Shown here one piece after another: positions 7,902 to 16,981 of a DNA stretch of 64,000 nt; position 1 is the first letter of the stretch, and each line of letters starts with the position of its first letter. The notes under the pieces were generated by a model that saw only the letters and a list, made by a program, of their open reading frames with translations, did not search any database and had not been told where the DNA came from. The DNA is taken from contig NZ_JARBWD010000001.1 of NCBI RefSeq assembly GCF_030140925.1, positions 992,001 through 1,056,000 on the forward strand, given 5' to 3'. The DNA is from Parerythrobacter aestuarii. GTDB lineage: Bacteria; Pseudomonadota; Alphaproteobacteria; Sphingomonadales; Sphingomonadaceae. The position numbers and the translations under genes are program-made.

Positions 7902-8846
7902 ATGGGCATCGATCGCCGGGCCATACCTGCAGCGGCAAAGGAAGGCTGGTTCCAGCTGCCCGACGGCCACAAGGTCCGCCGGATCGATTGGCCGGGAGGT
8001 GTACCGACTGCTCGCGGATCGATCCTGTTCATGCCCGGGCGCGGCGACAATTATGAGAAATATCTCGAAAGCCTGGAACAATGGCACCGTGCCGGCTGGC
8101 GCGTGACGGCGGCCGACTGGCGCGGGCAAGCCGCGTCAGGGCGGCTCGGCAGTGATGCGGTGACCGGCCATATTGATGATTTCTCGACCTGGATCGACGA
8201 TCTGGCGGCAGTTTGGAGTGCCTGGAAGATCGAGACGCCGGGCCCGCATGTCCTGGCGGGGCATTCGATGGGTGGGCATCTGGTGCTGCGAGCGGTTGCG
8301 GAAAAGAGGGTCGATCCGGACGCGGTGGCCCTGTCAGCCCCGATGTTGGGTTTTGTCGGCAATCTCCCGGTCGGGCTAACGCATGCCGTCGCGCGATTGA
8401 TGACGCGCCTTGGCGACCCCAGGCGACCGGCATGGAAATGGAGCGAGAAACCCGGCGAGGTTCCGGCGGGAAGGCTCAAGTTGCTCACCCATGATGACGC
8501 GCGGTACCAGGACGAGCTTTGGTGGCGACAAGCGCGGCCTGAACTGGTCATGGGACCGGGCAGCTGGGGATGGGTCGAACGTGCCTATGCCTCGATGCGC
8601 GGACTGTTCGCTGCCGGCAAGCTGGAAGCGGTGCAAGTGCCGGTGCTCTTGCTCAGTACAGCGAACGATAAGCTGGTCAGCCACAAGGCCGTGGTGAATG
8701 CCGCCAGCCGCTTGCCGCATGGCGAGTTGGTTGCTTTCGGCAAGGAAGCCCATCACGAAATCCTGCGCGAAATCGACGAGGTTCGCGACCGGGCCATGGG
8801 AGCGATCGCCGAATTCCTTGACCGCACCGCGCCGGCGGAGGTCTGA
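7902..8846 (+). CDS. Alpha/beta hydrolase, lysophospholipase/monoglyceride-lipase type
   Basis: This 314-aa cytoplasmic protein has the alpha/beta-hydrolase fold of the PldB/monoacylglycerol lipase group (Hydrolase_4). Visible landmarks are the oxyanion region ILFMPGRGDNYEKY, the DWRGQAAS turn, the nucleophile elbow AGHSMGGH (Ser near residue 122), the acid region LLLSTANDKLVS, and a C-terminal catalytic His in KEAHHEIL. Substrates in the family are lysophospholipids or monoglycerides; which is used here is unknown. It starts divergently from the cpa operon and is followed after 12 bases by a DAO-type oxidoreductase gene, probably in the same transcript. Confidence 0.85.
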   Translation: MGIDRRAIPAAAKEGWFQLPDGHKVRRIDWPGGVPTARGSILFMPGRGDNYEKYLESLEQWHRAGWRVTAADWRGQAASGRLGSDAVTGHIDDFSTWIDDLAAVWSAWKIETPGPHVLAGHSMGGHLVLRAVAEKRVDPDAVALSAPMLGFVGNLPVGLTHAVARLMTRLGDPRRPAWKWSEKPGEVPAGRLKLLTHDDARYQDELWWRQARPELVMGPGSWGWVERAYASMRGLFAAGKLEAVQVPVLLLSTANDKLVSHKAVVNAASRLPHGELVAFGKEAHHEILREIDEVRDRAMGAIAEFLDRTAPAEV

Positions 8847-8858
8847 CGAGCCAGCGCA

Positions 8859-9953
8859 ATGCCCGATTTCGACATTGCCATCATCGGTGCCGGAATGGCC
8901 GGGGCCAGCCTCGCGGCGGAGTGCGCGCCGTATGCCCGTATCCTGCTGCTCGAAGCAGAGGACATGCCAGGCTACCATACCACCGGTCGTTCCGCTGCGT
9001 TCTGGGAGGAATGCTACGGCGGACCGGAAATCGTTCCGCTAACCCTGGCCTCAGGCCCGTACTTGCGGGAGCACGGTTTCCTCTCTCAACGCGGCGCGCT
9101 TTATGTAGCGCGTCGGGAAGGTGTGGCGGCGCTCGATGCATTCATGAAACGGTTCGGAAATTCCGGCGTGACAATAGAGCGCATCGGTCGCGTCGGGATG
9201 CTGGCGCAGGTGCCCGGACTGCGCGAGGAATGGTGCGAAGCGGTGTGGGAGCCCTATTGCTCGGACATCGATGTGGCAGGGCTGCACCAGCACTATCTCA
9301 GCATGGCGAAACGGCACCGGGTAACGCTCGAATGCCGCGCCAGGGTCGCTGAAATCGTACGTGAAGGAAGCCATTGGCACATTGCGACCGGTGACGGACG
9401 ATCATGGAGGGCGGCGACGATCGCCAACGCTGCCGGTGCCTGGGCAGATCAACTGGCGGAGATGGCCGGTGCTAAGTCGCTGGGTATCCAGCCGTACCGC
9501 CGAACTGTGGCCCAACTGGTGACGGACCCGGCTCCGAAACCTGACCAGCCACTCGTGCTAGACATAGAAGGCCGTTTCTATTTCAAACCGGAATCCGGTC
9601 GGGTCTGGCTGAGTCCCCACGACGAAGTGGCAAGCGAGCCGTGTGATGCGGCCCCGGAAGAGCTGGCGGTCGCCGAAGCGATCGACCGATTCCAGCATGT
9701 GGTCGACTGGAATGTGCGCAAGGTGGAACGCAAGTGGGCGGGCCTGCGCAGTTTCGCGCCCGACCGGCAGCCGATTTATGGCTGGGATCCGGAATGCGAG
9801 GGGTTCTTCTGGTTCGCCGGACAGGGCGGCTTTGGCATCCAGACGGCGCCCGCCGCTGCGAAATTTGGTGCCCAGCTGCTCTTGGGCCTGCCGTGCGACG
9901 ATTTTACATCTTCGCTTGATCAGGCCCTTTATGCCCCACACAGGTTCCGCTAG
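8859..9953 (+). CDS. FAD-dependent oxidoreductase, DAO family
   Basis: This 364-aa protein opens with the dinucleotide-binding motif IAIIGAGMAGASLAAE and continues with LLLEAEDMPGYHTTGRSAAF, a DAO (D-amino acid/glycine oxidase) family N-terminus. A second FAD contact near the C-terminus reads WFAGQGGFGIQTAPAAAKFGA. The length fits single-domain members such as D-amino acid dehydrogenases or sarcosine and glycine oxidases. The substrate cannot be told from the sequence. It is 12 bases downstream of the hydrolase gene and likely co-transcribed with it. Confidence 0.85.
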   Translation: MPDFDIAIIGAGMAGASLAAECAPYARILLLEAEDMPGYHTTGRSAAFWEECYGGPEIVPLTLASGPYLREHGFLSQRGALYVARREGVAALDAFMKRFGNSGVTIERIGRVGMLAQVPGLREEWCEAVWEPYCSDIDVAGLHQHYLSMAKRHRVTLECRARVAEIVREGSHWHIATGDGRSWRAATIANAAGAWADQLAEMAGAKSLGIQPYRRTVAQLVTDPAPKPDQPLVLDIEGRFYFKPESGRVWLSPHDEVASEPCDAAPEELAVAEAIDRFQHVVDWNVRKVERKWAGLRSFAPDRQPIYGWDPECEGFFWFAGQGGFGIQTAPAAAKFGAQLLLGLPCDDFTSSLDQALYAPHRFR

Positions 9954-10018
9954 CGTCGCCCATGACGTCGCGCCCCGTTCGTGGGTGCAGGGTCCCACAA
10001 ACAGACGAGAGGGCGAAG

Positions 10019-10195
10019 ATGGCTCACACTTTTGAGATCTACAAAGACAATGCCGGCGAATTCCGGGTCCGCTTCAAATACAATTCGGAAGTGATGTTCT
10101 CTACCCAGGGCTATTCGCAGAAGTCGAGCGCGCAGAACGCCATCGACTCGATCAAGAAGAACGGCCCGGGTGCCGATGTAGTCGACAACAGCTGA
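10019..10195 (+). CDS. YegP-like DUF1508 small protein
   Basis: This 58-aa protein is one DUF1508 unit: FEIYKDNAGEFRVRFKYNSE, then YSQKSSAQNAIDSIKKN. E. coli YegP carries two such units; the single-unit form is common. The ATG at 10019 is preceded by GAGAGGG. Upstream in-frame codons are Arg/Pro-rich and unlike the family. Function in the cell is not established. It converges on rnhA with an 10-base gap; AACAG/CTGTT at its stop codon could form a small hairpin. Confidence 0.85.
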   Translation: MAHTFEIYKDNAGEFRVRFKYNSEVMFSTQGYSQKSSAQNAIDSIKKNGPGADVVDNS

Positions 10196-10205
10196 GGCTG
10201 TTCAG

Positions 10206-10652
10206 CTAGCCCAGCCGGGCAGCTTGAAGGTCGGCCGCGTCGCTTGCGATGCGGTCGACCCTTTCATTTTCAACATGGCCGTTGTGTCCCCGGACCCAAT
10301 GCCATGTGATCTCGTGGCGCAGTTCGGCCTCGATCAGGTCGTGCCACAGGTCTTCGTTGCGAACCGGCTTCTTGCTGGCATTGACCCAACCGCGCTTCTT
10401 CCAGCCGTGGACCCACTTGGTGATCCCGTCGACGACATATTTGCTGTCGGTGTAGAGGTCGACATTGCACGGCTCGATCAGCGCATTGAGCGCTTCGATT
10501 ACAGCGCGCATTTCCATGCGGTTGTTGGTCGTCTCCGCTTCGCCACCCGAAAGCTCTTTCTCGTGGCGACCCATGCGCAAGATTGCGCCCCAGCCACCGG
10601 GGCCGGGGTTTCCCTTGCAGGCACCATCGGTGAAGATTTCGACCTGTTTCAT
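10206..10652 (-). CDS. rnhA: Ribonuclease HI
   Basis: This 148-aa enzyme cuts the RNA strand of RNA-DNA hybrids. The active-site residues are all visible: Asp in [17 protein letters not shown], Glu in [15 protein letters not shown], Asp in [12 protein letters not shown], and Asp in [12 protein letters not shown], with the basic handle [20 protein letters not shown]. An ATG two codons upstream (10658) is possible, but the second ATG is better placed after AGAGG and gives the usual [10 protein letters not shown] start. It is third in the leftward ispH-thrB-rnhA set, 21 bases or so after thrB, an order conserved in alphaproteobacteria. Confidence 0.95.
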   Translation of the reverse strand: MKQVEIFTDGACKGNPGPGGWGAILRMGRHEKELSGGEAETTNNRMEMRAVIEALNALIEPCNVDLYTDSKYVVDGITKWVHGWKKRGWVNASKKPVRNEDLWHDLIEAELRHEITWHWVRGHNGHVENERVDRIASDAADLQAARLG

Positions 10653-10679
10653 GTCCATGCCTCTAGCTTGCCATGCATC

Positions 10680-11651
10680 TCAGGCGAAGGCCTTGTCGCC
10701 CTCTTCGGCGTAAAAGTCCCACCTTCGGACAAAGTCCATCGGGTCCTTGCGGGTGACATGGGCATCGGCCGGGGTGTCGATCCAGTCCTCGGCGCGGCTG
10801 GCAATGAACCGCAGGCAGGCTCCCTGTGCCAGGATCGGCAACGCGGCACGTTCTGCCGCTGAGAGCGGTCGAACCGATTCGTACCCCGCTAGCAACGCGG
10901 TTGCGACATCGGGACGAAATGCCTGCCCGGATGGATCGAAACACCAGGCGGCATGTGTAACCGCCAGATCATACGCCAGCGTATCGTGGCAGGCGAAATA
11001 GAAATCGATCATGCCGGTTACGCGGTCGCCCAGCATCAGTACATTGTCCGGGAAAAGGTCGGAATGAATGATCGCCTCGGGCAAACCTGCGGGCCAAAGT
11101 CCCTGTAATGCAGTGCCCCGGGCGATGGCAGCGAAGACGGCCGGATCGATAAGCGACAAATCCCGCTCTCCGCACCGCTGCAACGTGGCGATATTGTCGG
11201 CAACGCTCAGGTCATTTGCGCGGGTTTGCGAGAACGACTTCGCCGCAATATGCATCTCGGCCAAAGCTGCGCCGACCGCGCGTACCTGCGCTGCGGTTGG
11301 CGAATCAACCGACACGCCGGGCAGATATTCGATCAATGCCACCGCCTTGCCATCGATTTGTCGCCACGATGCGCCGGTGCGATCATGGATCGTTCGGGGC
11401 ACTGGCGCGCCGGCGGATGACAGGTGATCCAGCAGATCGAGGAAGAATGGCAAGTCCGCCAATTCGATCCTTCGCTCGTACATGGTCAGGATGTAGCGGG
11501 CACCCGCGCCATCATTGCCACTGGTCTCGATCAGCCAGTTGGAGTTGGAGACCCCCTCGGCAATTCCCTTGACTGAAACCAGCTCGCCCACGTCGTATTC
11601 CGCGATCAATGCGGCCAGTTCTTCGGAAGACAGGTGAGTGTAGACCGCCAT
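10680..11651 (-). CDS. thrB: Homoserine kinase, APH-fold type
   Basis: This 323-aa enzyme phosphorylates homoserine in threonine synthesis. It is of the ThrB form with a choline kinase/aminoglycoside phosphotransferase fold found in alphaproteobacteria and pseudomonads, not the GHMP type of E. coli. Visible marks: N-terminal MAVYTHLSSEELAALIAEYDVGEL, the nucleotide-binding GVSNSNWLIET, the catalytic loop IIHSDLFPDNVLML (HxDxxxxN) and the metal Asp in GMIDFYFACHDTLAYDL. It lies 10 bases after ispH and just before rnhA. Confidence 0.95.
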   Translation of the reverse strand: MAVYTHLSSEELAALIAEYDVGELVSVKGIAEGVSNSNWLIETSGNDGAGARYILTMYERRIELADLPFFLDLLDHLSSAGAPVPRTIHDRTGASWRQIDGKAVALIEYLPGVSVDSPTAAQVRAVGAALAEMHIAAKSFSQTRANDLSVADNIATLQRCGERDLSLIDPAVFAAIARGTALQGLWPAGLPEAIIHSDLFPDNVLMLGDRVTGMIDFYFACHDTLAYDLAVTHAAWCFDPSGQAFRPDVATALLAGYESVRPLSAAERAALPILAQGACLRFIASRAEDWIDTPADAHVTRKDPMDFVRRWDFYAEEGDKAFA

Positions 11652-11661
11652 CGGCGCAACG

Positions 11662-12636
11662 TCAGTCCATCAGCTGGCGGGGGAGCTTGAACACCATGTT
11701 CTCTTCAGCGGCGGCGATAGTGTCTTCTTCGACAGTGCGCCACTCCGCCAGCTTGTCGACCACTTCGCGCACGAGTTTTTCCGGAGCCGAGGCGCCGGCG
11801 GTGAGGCCGATGGTGCCGACACCGTCGAGCCATGCGGGATCGATCTCATCAGCGCGCTGGATCAGCTTGGCCACAGTTCCGAGACGTTCAGCCACTTCGA
11901 CGAGGCGCAGCGAATTGGAGGAATTGGGTGCACCAATTACCAGAACCAGGTCCGCGCCTGGGGCAATCTGCTTGACAGCGGCTTGCCGATTGGACGTGGC
12001 ATAGCAAATGTCTTCCGCCTTGGGTCCGCGAATATGGGGGAATCGCTCTTCCAGCGCTCCGACGATCTCAGCTGTATCGTCGACCGAGAGTGTCGTCTGA
12101 GTGAGGTAGGCCAGCGGTTCTTCCGTATCGAATGCCAACTTCGCCACGTCCTCGACCGTTTCCACCAGTGTCATTTGACCCGGTTCGACCTGGCCCATGG
12201 TGCCGATGACCTCGGGATGGCCGGCATGGCCCACGAAGATGATGTGCCGCCCTTTTTCGATCTGCCGCTCAGCCTGGCGGTGGACCTTGCTCACCAGCGG
12301 GCAAGTGGCATCGACATAGAGCAGCTCGCGTGCCTGCGCCTCGGCCGGGACCGACTTTGGCACGCCGTGAGCGCTGAAAACCACGGGGACGCCATCGGGC
12401 ACTTCGTCAAGTTCCTCGACGAACACGGCGCCTTTCTCGCGCAGCGATTCGACGACGTAGCGGTTGTGCACGATTTCGTGCCGGACATAGACCGGCGCAC
12501 CGTATTTCTCGATCGCTCGCTCGACAATCTCGATGGCTCGGTCGACACCGGCGCAAAATCCGCGTGGCGCAGCGATGAGAAGGCGCAAACCGGGTTTTGT
12601 CTGCGTCTCGTCGGGGGATGGAAAGGGCGCGTTCAT
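11662..12636 (-). CDS. ispH: 4-hydroxy-3-methylbut-2-enyl diphosphate reductase
   Basis: This 324-aa iron-sulfur enzyme makes IPP and DMAPP in the last step of the MEP isoprenoid pathway. The three cluster cysteines are in [24 protein letters not shown] and [11 protein letters not shown]. Other motifs are [25 protein letters not shown] and [12 protein letters not shown]. The length is that of the family. First of the leftward ispH-thrB-rnhA set; divergent from a lipoprotein gene. Confidence 0.97.
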   Translation of the reverse strand: MNAPFPSPDETQTKPGLRLLIAAPRGFCAGVDRAIEIVERAIEKYGAPVYVRHEIVHNRYVVESLREKGAVFVEELDEVPDGVPVVFSAHGVPKSVPAEAQARELLYVDATCPLVSKVHRQAERQIEKGRHIIFVGHAGHPEVIGTMGQVEPGQMTLVETVEDVAKLAFDTEEPLAYLTQTTLSVDDTAEIVGALEERFPHIRGPKAEDICYATSNRQAAVKQIAPGADLVLVIGAPNSSNSLRLVEVAERLGTVAKLIQRADEIDPAWLDGVGTIGLTAGASAPEKLVREVVDKLAEWRTVEEDTIAAAEENMVFKLPRQLMD

Positions 12637-12706
12637 GGTGCGCCCTCTAGCGCTTTCGCAAGACGCCCGCTAGGGCACGCGTGATCGTATGTACGAAGGA
12701 CGGCTC

Positions 12707-13357
12707 ATGACCCCGCATTTCCGCCTGTTTCTCCCGCTTGCTGCATTGGCTGTGCTGGCCGGTTGCAAGAGTGACGGCGAACTTGTTGTTACCGAGGGTG
12801 TCGGCGTTACGGCCACCCGCACTGCCTGCCCGGCCGTGGGCGTGCCTGATTACACCGGCGATATCACTACCTTCCGCTCGCCTACTTCGCGCACCGTAAA
12901 CGATATCGACGTGACCGCTGCGATTACCAATGTACGGTCGACTTGTGACGAAACCGGCGAACGCATCTATTCCAACGTCACGTTCGACGTGCTGGCGAGC
13001 CGCACCGACACGCGCGGTGCCCGCACAGTGCAATTGCCCTATTTCTCGACGGTACTGCGCGGCGGCTCGGCGGTTGTGACCAAGCGGATTGGTACCGTTA
13101 CGCTGACCTTCGCAGATGGCCAATCCCGCGCACAGGCAAGCGCGCAGGCCGGGGCGTTTGTCAACCGGGCGGAAGCGACACTGCCGGCCGATATTCGTGA
13201 CCGCATCACTCGCAAGCGCAAGCCTGGTGATGTCGATGCCGCGCTCGATCCGCTGGCCGATCCTCAGGTTCGTGCAGCGCTCCAGCGCGCCACATTCGAG
13301 CTGCTGGTGGGTTTCCAGCTGAGCGAGAGCCAGCTGGCCTACAACGCGACCCGCTAA
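12707..13357 (+). CDS. Predicted lipoprotein of unknown function
   Basis: This 216-aa protein begins with a lipoprotein signal (MTPHFRLFLPLAALAVLAGC, lipid-acceptor Cys at residue 20). The mature part is rich in beta-forming sequence with one probable disulfide pair (Cys in TRTACPAVG and in VRSTCDET) and a basic segment ITRKRKPGDVDAALDP. I do not recognise a named domain. The ATG at 12707 follows AAGGAC; an ATG 18 bases upstream would lengthen the n-region unusually. It is divergent from ispH and 54 bases upstream of argS. Confidence 0.8.
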   Translation: MTPHFRLFLPLAALAVLAGCKSDGELVVTEGVGVTATRTACPAVGVPDYTGDITTFRSPTSRTVNDIDVTAAITNVRSTCDETGERIYSNVTFDVLASRTDTRGARTVQLPYFSTVLRGGSAVVTKRIGTVTLTFADGQSRAQASAQAGAFVNRAEATLPADIRDRITRKRKPGDVDAALDPLADPQVRAALQRATFELLVGFQLSESQLAYNATR

Positions 13358-13411
13358 CCTCTCTGCATATCGGCTTTGCGCCCGCAGCCGTTTCCGGCTA
13401 ACCGCGCGCGC

Positions 13412-15157
13412 ATGTCCGATATGAACACCCTCCATGCCGCCTTTGCGGCCAAGGTCGACGCAGTCCTGTCAACTCTGGAAGCCGAAGGTGTGCTGCCCGC
13501 CGGGATCGAGCGCAAGAACGTGACGGTAGAGCCGCCACGCGATCCCGGGCATGGCGACCTCGCCACCAATGCCGCCATGGTGCTGGCCAAACAGGCTGCC
13601 ACCAATCCGCGCGCGCTGGCGGAAAAGCTGGTCGAACACCTCGTGCGCGATCCCGACATCACGGCGGCAGAGATTGCCGGGCCGGGTTTCATCAACCTGC
13701 GCCTGTCCGATGCAGCGTGGCTCGGCGAGCTTGAGGCCATCGCGGCGCTGGCCGCCGAATATGGTCGCTCGACCATGGGTGCGGGCAAGCGGGTCAATGT
13801 CGAATATGTCTCCGCCAATCCGACCGGGCCGATGCATATGGGCCATTGCCGCGGCGCGGTGGTGGGTGATGCGCTGGCCAGCCTGCTGGAATTTGCCGGC
13901 CACCCGGTGACGCGGGAATACTATGTCAACGACGCAGGCGGGCAGGTCGACACGCTCGCGCGGTCAGCCCACCTCCGCTATCGCGAGGCGCTCGGTGAAG
14001 ACATCGGCGACATTCCTGAAGGATATTACCCCGGCGACTATCTCAAGCCCGTCGGCCAGGCTGCGGCTGCCGAATTCGGCGACCGCTTCAAGGATGCGCC
14101 CGAAAGCGAATGGCTGGACATCTTCAAGGCTTTCGCGGCCGAGCGGATGATGGACATGATCCGCGCCGACCTGAAGCTCCTCGGCATCAATCATGACGTT
14201 TTCGCTTCCGAAGCCGCGCTGCAGGCTGCTGGAAAGCCTGAAGAAGCCGAAGCCTGGCTGCGTGAACACGACCTTGTCTACGACGGGGTACTCGAACAGC
14301 CCAAGGGCAAGGTTGTCGAGGACTGGGAGCCGGTTGAGCTGCCGCTGTTCCGCTCGACCAAGTTCGGCGACGACCAGGATCGCCCGATCAAGAAGTCCGA
14401 CGGCAAATGGACCTACTTCGGGGCAGATCTCGCCTATCATATGCAGAAGGCCGAGGACGCCGACGCGCTGATCGACATCTGGGGCGCGGATCATGCCGGG
14501 ACCGTCAAGCGGATCAAGGCCGCGGTTGCAGCGCTCTCCGAAGGACAGGGAAAGCCGATTCCGTTCGACGTGAAGCTGGTACAAATGGTGCAACTGATGC
14601 GCGCCGGCGAGCCGGTGAAAATGTCCAAACGCAGCGGCAATTTCATCACCATCGCTGACATGGTGGAAGAGGTAGGCAAGGACGTTGTCCGCTTCACCAT
14701 GCTGACTCGCAAGCCTGAAGCACAGATGGACTTCGACTTTGCGAAAGTCGTCGAGGCATCGAAGGACAACCCGGTATTTTACGTCCAGTATGCCCATGCC
14801 CGGATCCATTCGACCCTGCGCAAGGCGAAAGCGGAGGGGATCGAGCCCTCCGACGCGGCGATCGAGCGGCTGGGCGAGCCCGAACTGGGGCTTGTCAAGC
14901 AGGCGGCGCAGTTCCCGCGGATCGTCGAAGCAGCGGCGGCAGCGCGCGAACCGCATCGGATTGCGTTCTTCCTCTACGACCTCGCGAGCGCATTTCACTC
15001 CTTCTACAACCTCGGGAATGACGATCCCTCGAAGCGCGTCATCCTGGCACAGGATGCGGAGCTTTCTGCGGCAAGGCTTTTCCTTGTCGGCGCAATCGGG
15101 CAAGTTATCCGCAATGGCTTAACCCTGCTGGGGGTCGAGGCCGTGGAGGAGATGTGA
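13412..15157 (+). CDS. argS: Arginyl-tRNA synthetase
   Basis: This 581-aa class I synthetase charges tRNA-Arg. N-terminal additional domain (about 1-105) then the catalytic core with the HIGH motif as ANPTGPMHMGHCRG, the KMSKS-like loop as VKMSKRSGNFITI, and the C-terminal DALR anticodon-binding domain (about 455-581). The ATG at 13412 gives the usual length; a second ATG lies three codons on, and no strong ribosome site precedes either. The SPOR gene follows one base after the stop, an arrangement typical of alphaproteobacteria. Confidence 0.96.
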   Translation: MSDMNTLHAAFAAKVDAVLSTLEAEGVLPAGIERKNVTVEPPRDPGHGDLATNAAMVLAKQAATNPRALAEKLVEHLVRDPDITAAEIAGPGFINLRLSDAAWLGELEAIAALAAEYGRSTMGAGKRVNVEYVSANPTGPMHMGHCRGAVVGDALASLLEFAGHPVTREYYVNDAGGQVDTLARSAHLRYREALGEDIGDIPEGYYPGDYLKPVGQAAAAEFGDRFKDAPESEWLDIFKAFAAERMMDMIRADLKLLGINHDVFASEAALQAAGKPEEAEAWLREHDLVYDGVLEQPKGKVVEDWEPVELPLFRSTKFGDDQDRPIKKSDGKWTYFGADLAYHMQKAEDADALIDIWGADHAGTVKRIKAAVAALSEGQGKPIPFDVKLVQMVQLMRAGEPVKMSKRSGNFITIADMVEEVGKDVVRFTMLTRKPEAQMDFDFAKVVEASKDNPVFYVQYAHARIHSTLRKAKAEGIEPSDAAIERLGEPELGLVKQAAQFPRIVEAAAAAREPHRIAFFLYDLASAFHSFYNLGNDDPSKRVILAQDAELSAARLFLVGAIGQVIRNGLTLLGVEAVEEM

Positions 15158-15158
15158 G

Positions 15159-15857
15159 ATGATGGCGCTTGGCGGCGACGACGAGAACGAATTCGACGCT
15201 CCCGAAGAGGAAGCGTGGGAAGGCGAGGAAGAAGAGCTCGACCTCGACGAAGATGAATCCCTGCCGTGGCTGGAATCGTCAGACTATGAAGAGGACGAAG
15301 GTGTCGACACCGGACGGATTGTCGGCTTTGTCATCCTTTCACTGGTCGCGCTAGGCCTGATTATCGGCCTGTTCTGGTTCTTTACCAATCGCGGCACCGA
15401 TCCCGAGCTCACAGCTGACGGTTCGACCATCGAAGCCCCTGAAGGCGCGGCCAAGGAAGCGCCGGAGGATCCCGGCGGCAAGGTCTTCGACGGGACCGGC
15501 GATGTCGCGCCAGCCGTTGGCGAGGGCCAGACCCGCGAAGGGCGACTTGCCGATGGAGACACGGCACCCAAGCCGAGCGTGGAGACACCGTCTGCGAATA
15601 ACGCCGGTTCCGCCAGCGTACCTGCCGGCACGGCCGTGCAGGTCGGGGCCCTGTCATCAAAGGCCGGGGCCGAGCAGCGCTGGCGCGAACTGGCGCGGCA
15701 GACCGATGCCCTGCAGGGCTTCAAATATCGGATCGAAGAGGCCCGGATCGACAATGGAACGGTCTATCGCCTGCAGGCTATTGCAGGTGACAAGGCCGCG
15801 GCCGATCGCCTGTGCAACGCGCTGAAGGCCGACGGCATCCAGTGCCTGGTGAAATGA
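15159..15857 (+). CDS. SPOR-domain cell-envelope protein
   Basis: This 232-aa protein is bitopic. An acidic cytoplasmic region (about residues 1-50, many Glu and Asp) precedes one membrane helix (IVGFVILSLVALGLIIGLFWFF, about 52-73), a Pro/Ala/Glu-rich periplasmic linker, and a C-terminal SPOR domain (about 158-232; VQVGALSSKAGAEQRWREL ... VYRLQAIAGDKAAADRLCNAL). SPOR domains bind denuded glycan strands at the division septum. It begins one base after argS ends, with GGAGGAG inside the argS end as ribosome site, and leads to nagZ. Confidence 0.9.
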   Translation: MMALGGDDENEFDAPEEEAWEGEEEELDLDEDESLPWLESSDYEEDEGVDTGRIVGFVILSLVALGLIIGLFWFFTNRGTDPELTADGSTIEAPEGAAKEAPEDPGGKVFDGTGDVAPAVGEGQTREGRLADGDTAPKPSVETPSANNAGSASVPAGTAVQVGALSSKAGAEQRWRELARQTDALQGFKYRIEEARIDNGTVYRLQAIAGDKAAADRLCNALKADGIQCLVK

Positions 15858-15922
15858 CCCGTTAAACGCGTGGAAAACTTGGCTTGAATCCATAGTGAAT
15901 TTCCACACTCGGAGGTCCGCTC

Positions 15923-15947
15923 GCCCTTGCGGCAAGCGGGCTTTCTT
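15923..15947 (+). terminator. Candidate terminator between the SPOR gene and nagZ
   Basis: GCCCTTG and CAA-GC-GGGC pair with a 2-base bulge around a CGG loop, followed by CTTTCTT. The stem is interrupted and the T-run is short, so read-through into nagZ is likely. Confidence 0.45.
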
Positions 15948-15964
15948 GCGAATCTCTTCCTCTT

Positions 15965-16981
15965 ATGACGCCCGCAATCTTCGGTATGTCCGGCCTCGCA
16001 TTGACGGCGGACGAGCGTGCCTTCTTCAAGGAGGCCGATCCGGCGGGCTACATCCTGTTCGGACGCAATGTCGAAAGCCGTGCCCAGATGCACGCGCTGA
16101 CCGATGAATTGCGGGCGATCCATGGGCGCGACGAGCTGTTCATCTGTATCGACCAGGAAGGCGGCCGGGTGGCGCGGATGAAGGCACCCGAATGGACGAC
16201 ATTCCCGGCCGGCGAGACATTTGACCGGCTCTATCGCCAGGCACCTGCCAGCGCGATCGAAGCAGCGCGCGTGAACGCGCAGGTACTGGGAATGGAACTG
16301 GCCGAAGTCGGCATCACAGTCGATTGCCACCCGCCGCTCGATGTCCGCCAGCCCGGCGCGCATGACGTGATCGGCGACCGATCACTGGGCAGCGACCCGA
16401 TGCAGGTGGCGGCACTTGGGCGCGCCATCCTCGACGGGCTGGGGCGCGCCGGCGTGCTCGGCTGCATCAAGCACATGCCGGGCCATGGCCGGGCGCAGTG
16501 TGACAGCCACAAGGAAATGCCGACGGTGCATGCTACGGTGGAGGAACTGCAGGTCGACCTCGCTCCGTTCAAGGCGCTTTCGGACACTCCGGTGGGCATG
16601 ACCGGGCACCTGCTGTTCCCGGCCTGGGATAGCAAGAACCCGTCGACACTGTCATCTACCATCATCGGCGACATCATCCGGGGCGAGATCGGGTTCGACG
16701 GGCTGCTGTTGACTGACGATATCGACATGCAGGCGCTTTCCGGCACCATCCCGGAACGGGCCGAGCGAGCCCTCTCCGCGGGATGTGACGTGGTCCTGAA
16801 TTGCTGGGGCACGATGGAGGACATGCAGGGCATCGTCGCGCGCTGCGGCACCATGCGGGCTGAGAGTGTCGCGCGGCTGGAGCGAGCGCTGGCGTCGCGC
16901 AAGGCGGGGCTTGAAGCCGACAAGGCCACCTTGCTGGCGAAGCGCGATGCGCTGTTAAGTGTGGAAGGGGCGGCGGTATGA
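15965..16981 (+). CDS. nagZ: Beta-N-acetylhexosaminidase, GH3
   Basis: This 338-aa cytoplasmic enzyme removes GlcNAc from anhydro-muropeptides during cell-wall recycling. GH3 landmarks: FICIDQEGGRVARMK, the NagZ-type His loop CIKHMPGHGRAQCDSHKEMP (catalytic His and Asp), and the nucleophile region GLLLTDDIDMQAL. The length matches NagZ. Its ATG is the first after the candidate terminator. The scpA start overlaps its stop in ATGA, so the genes are translationally coupled. Confidence 0.95.
   Translation: MTPAIFGMSGLALTADERAFFKEADPAGYILFGRNVESRAQMHALTDELRAIHGRDELFICIDQEGGRVARMKAPEWTTFPAGETFDRLYRQAPASAIEAARVNAQVLGMELAEVGITVDCHPPLDVRQPGAHDVIGDRSLGSDPMQVAALGRAILDGLGRAGVLGCIKHMPGHGRAQCDSHKEMPTVHATVEELQVDLAPFKALSDTPVGMTGHLLFPAWDSKNPSTLSSTIIGDIIRGEIGFDGLLLTDDIDMQALSGTIPERAERALSAGCDVVLNCWGTMEDMQGIVARCGTMRAESVARLERALASRKAGLEADKATLLAKRDALLSVEGAAV

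Noticed and set aside
12647-12673. CTAGCG-N15-CGCTAG inverted arms between ispH and the lipoprotein gene.
   Set aside because: The arms are only 6 bases and far apart; this can arise by chance in GC-rich DNA and no further support is visible.
13964-15103. A 379-codon minus-strand frame inside argS.
   Set aside because: It is antisense to the catalytic core of argS and has no family features.
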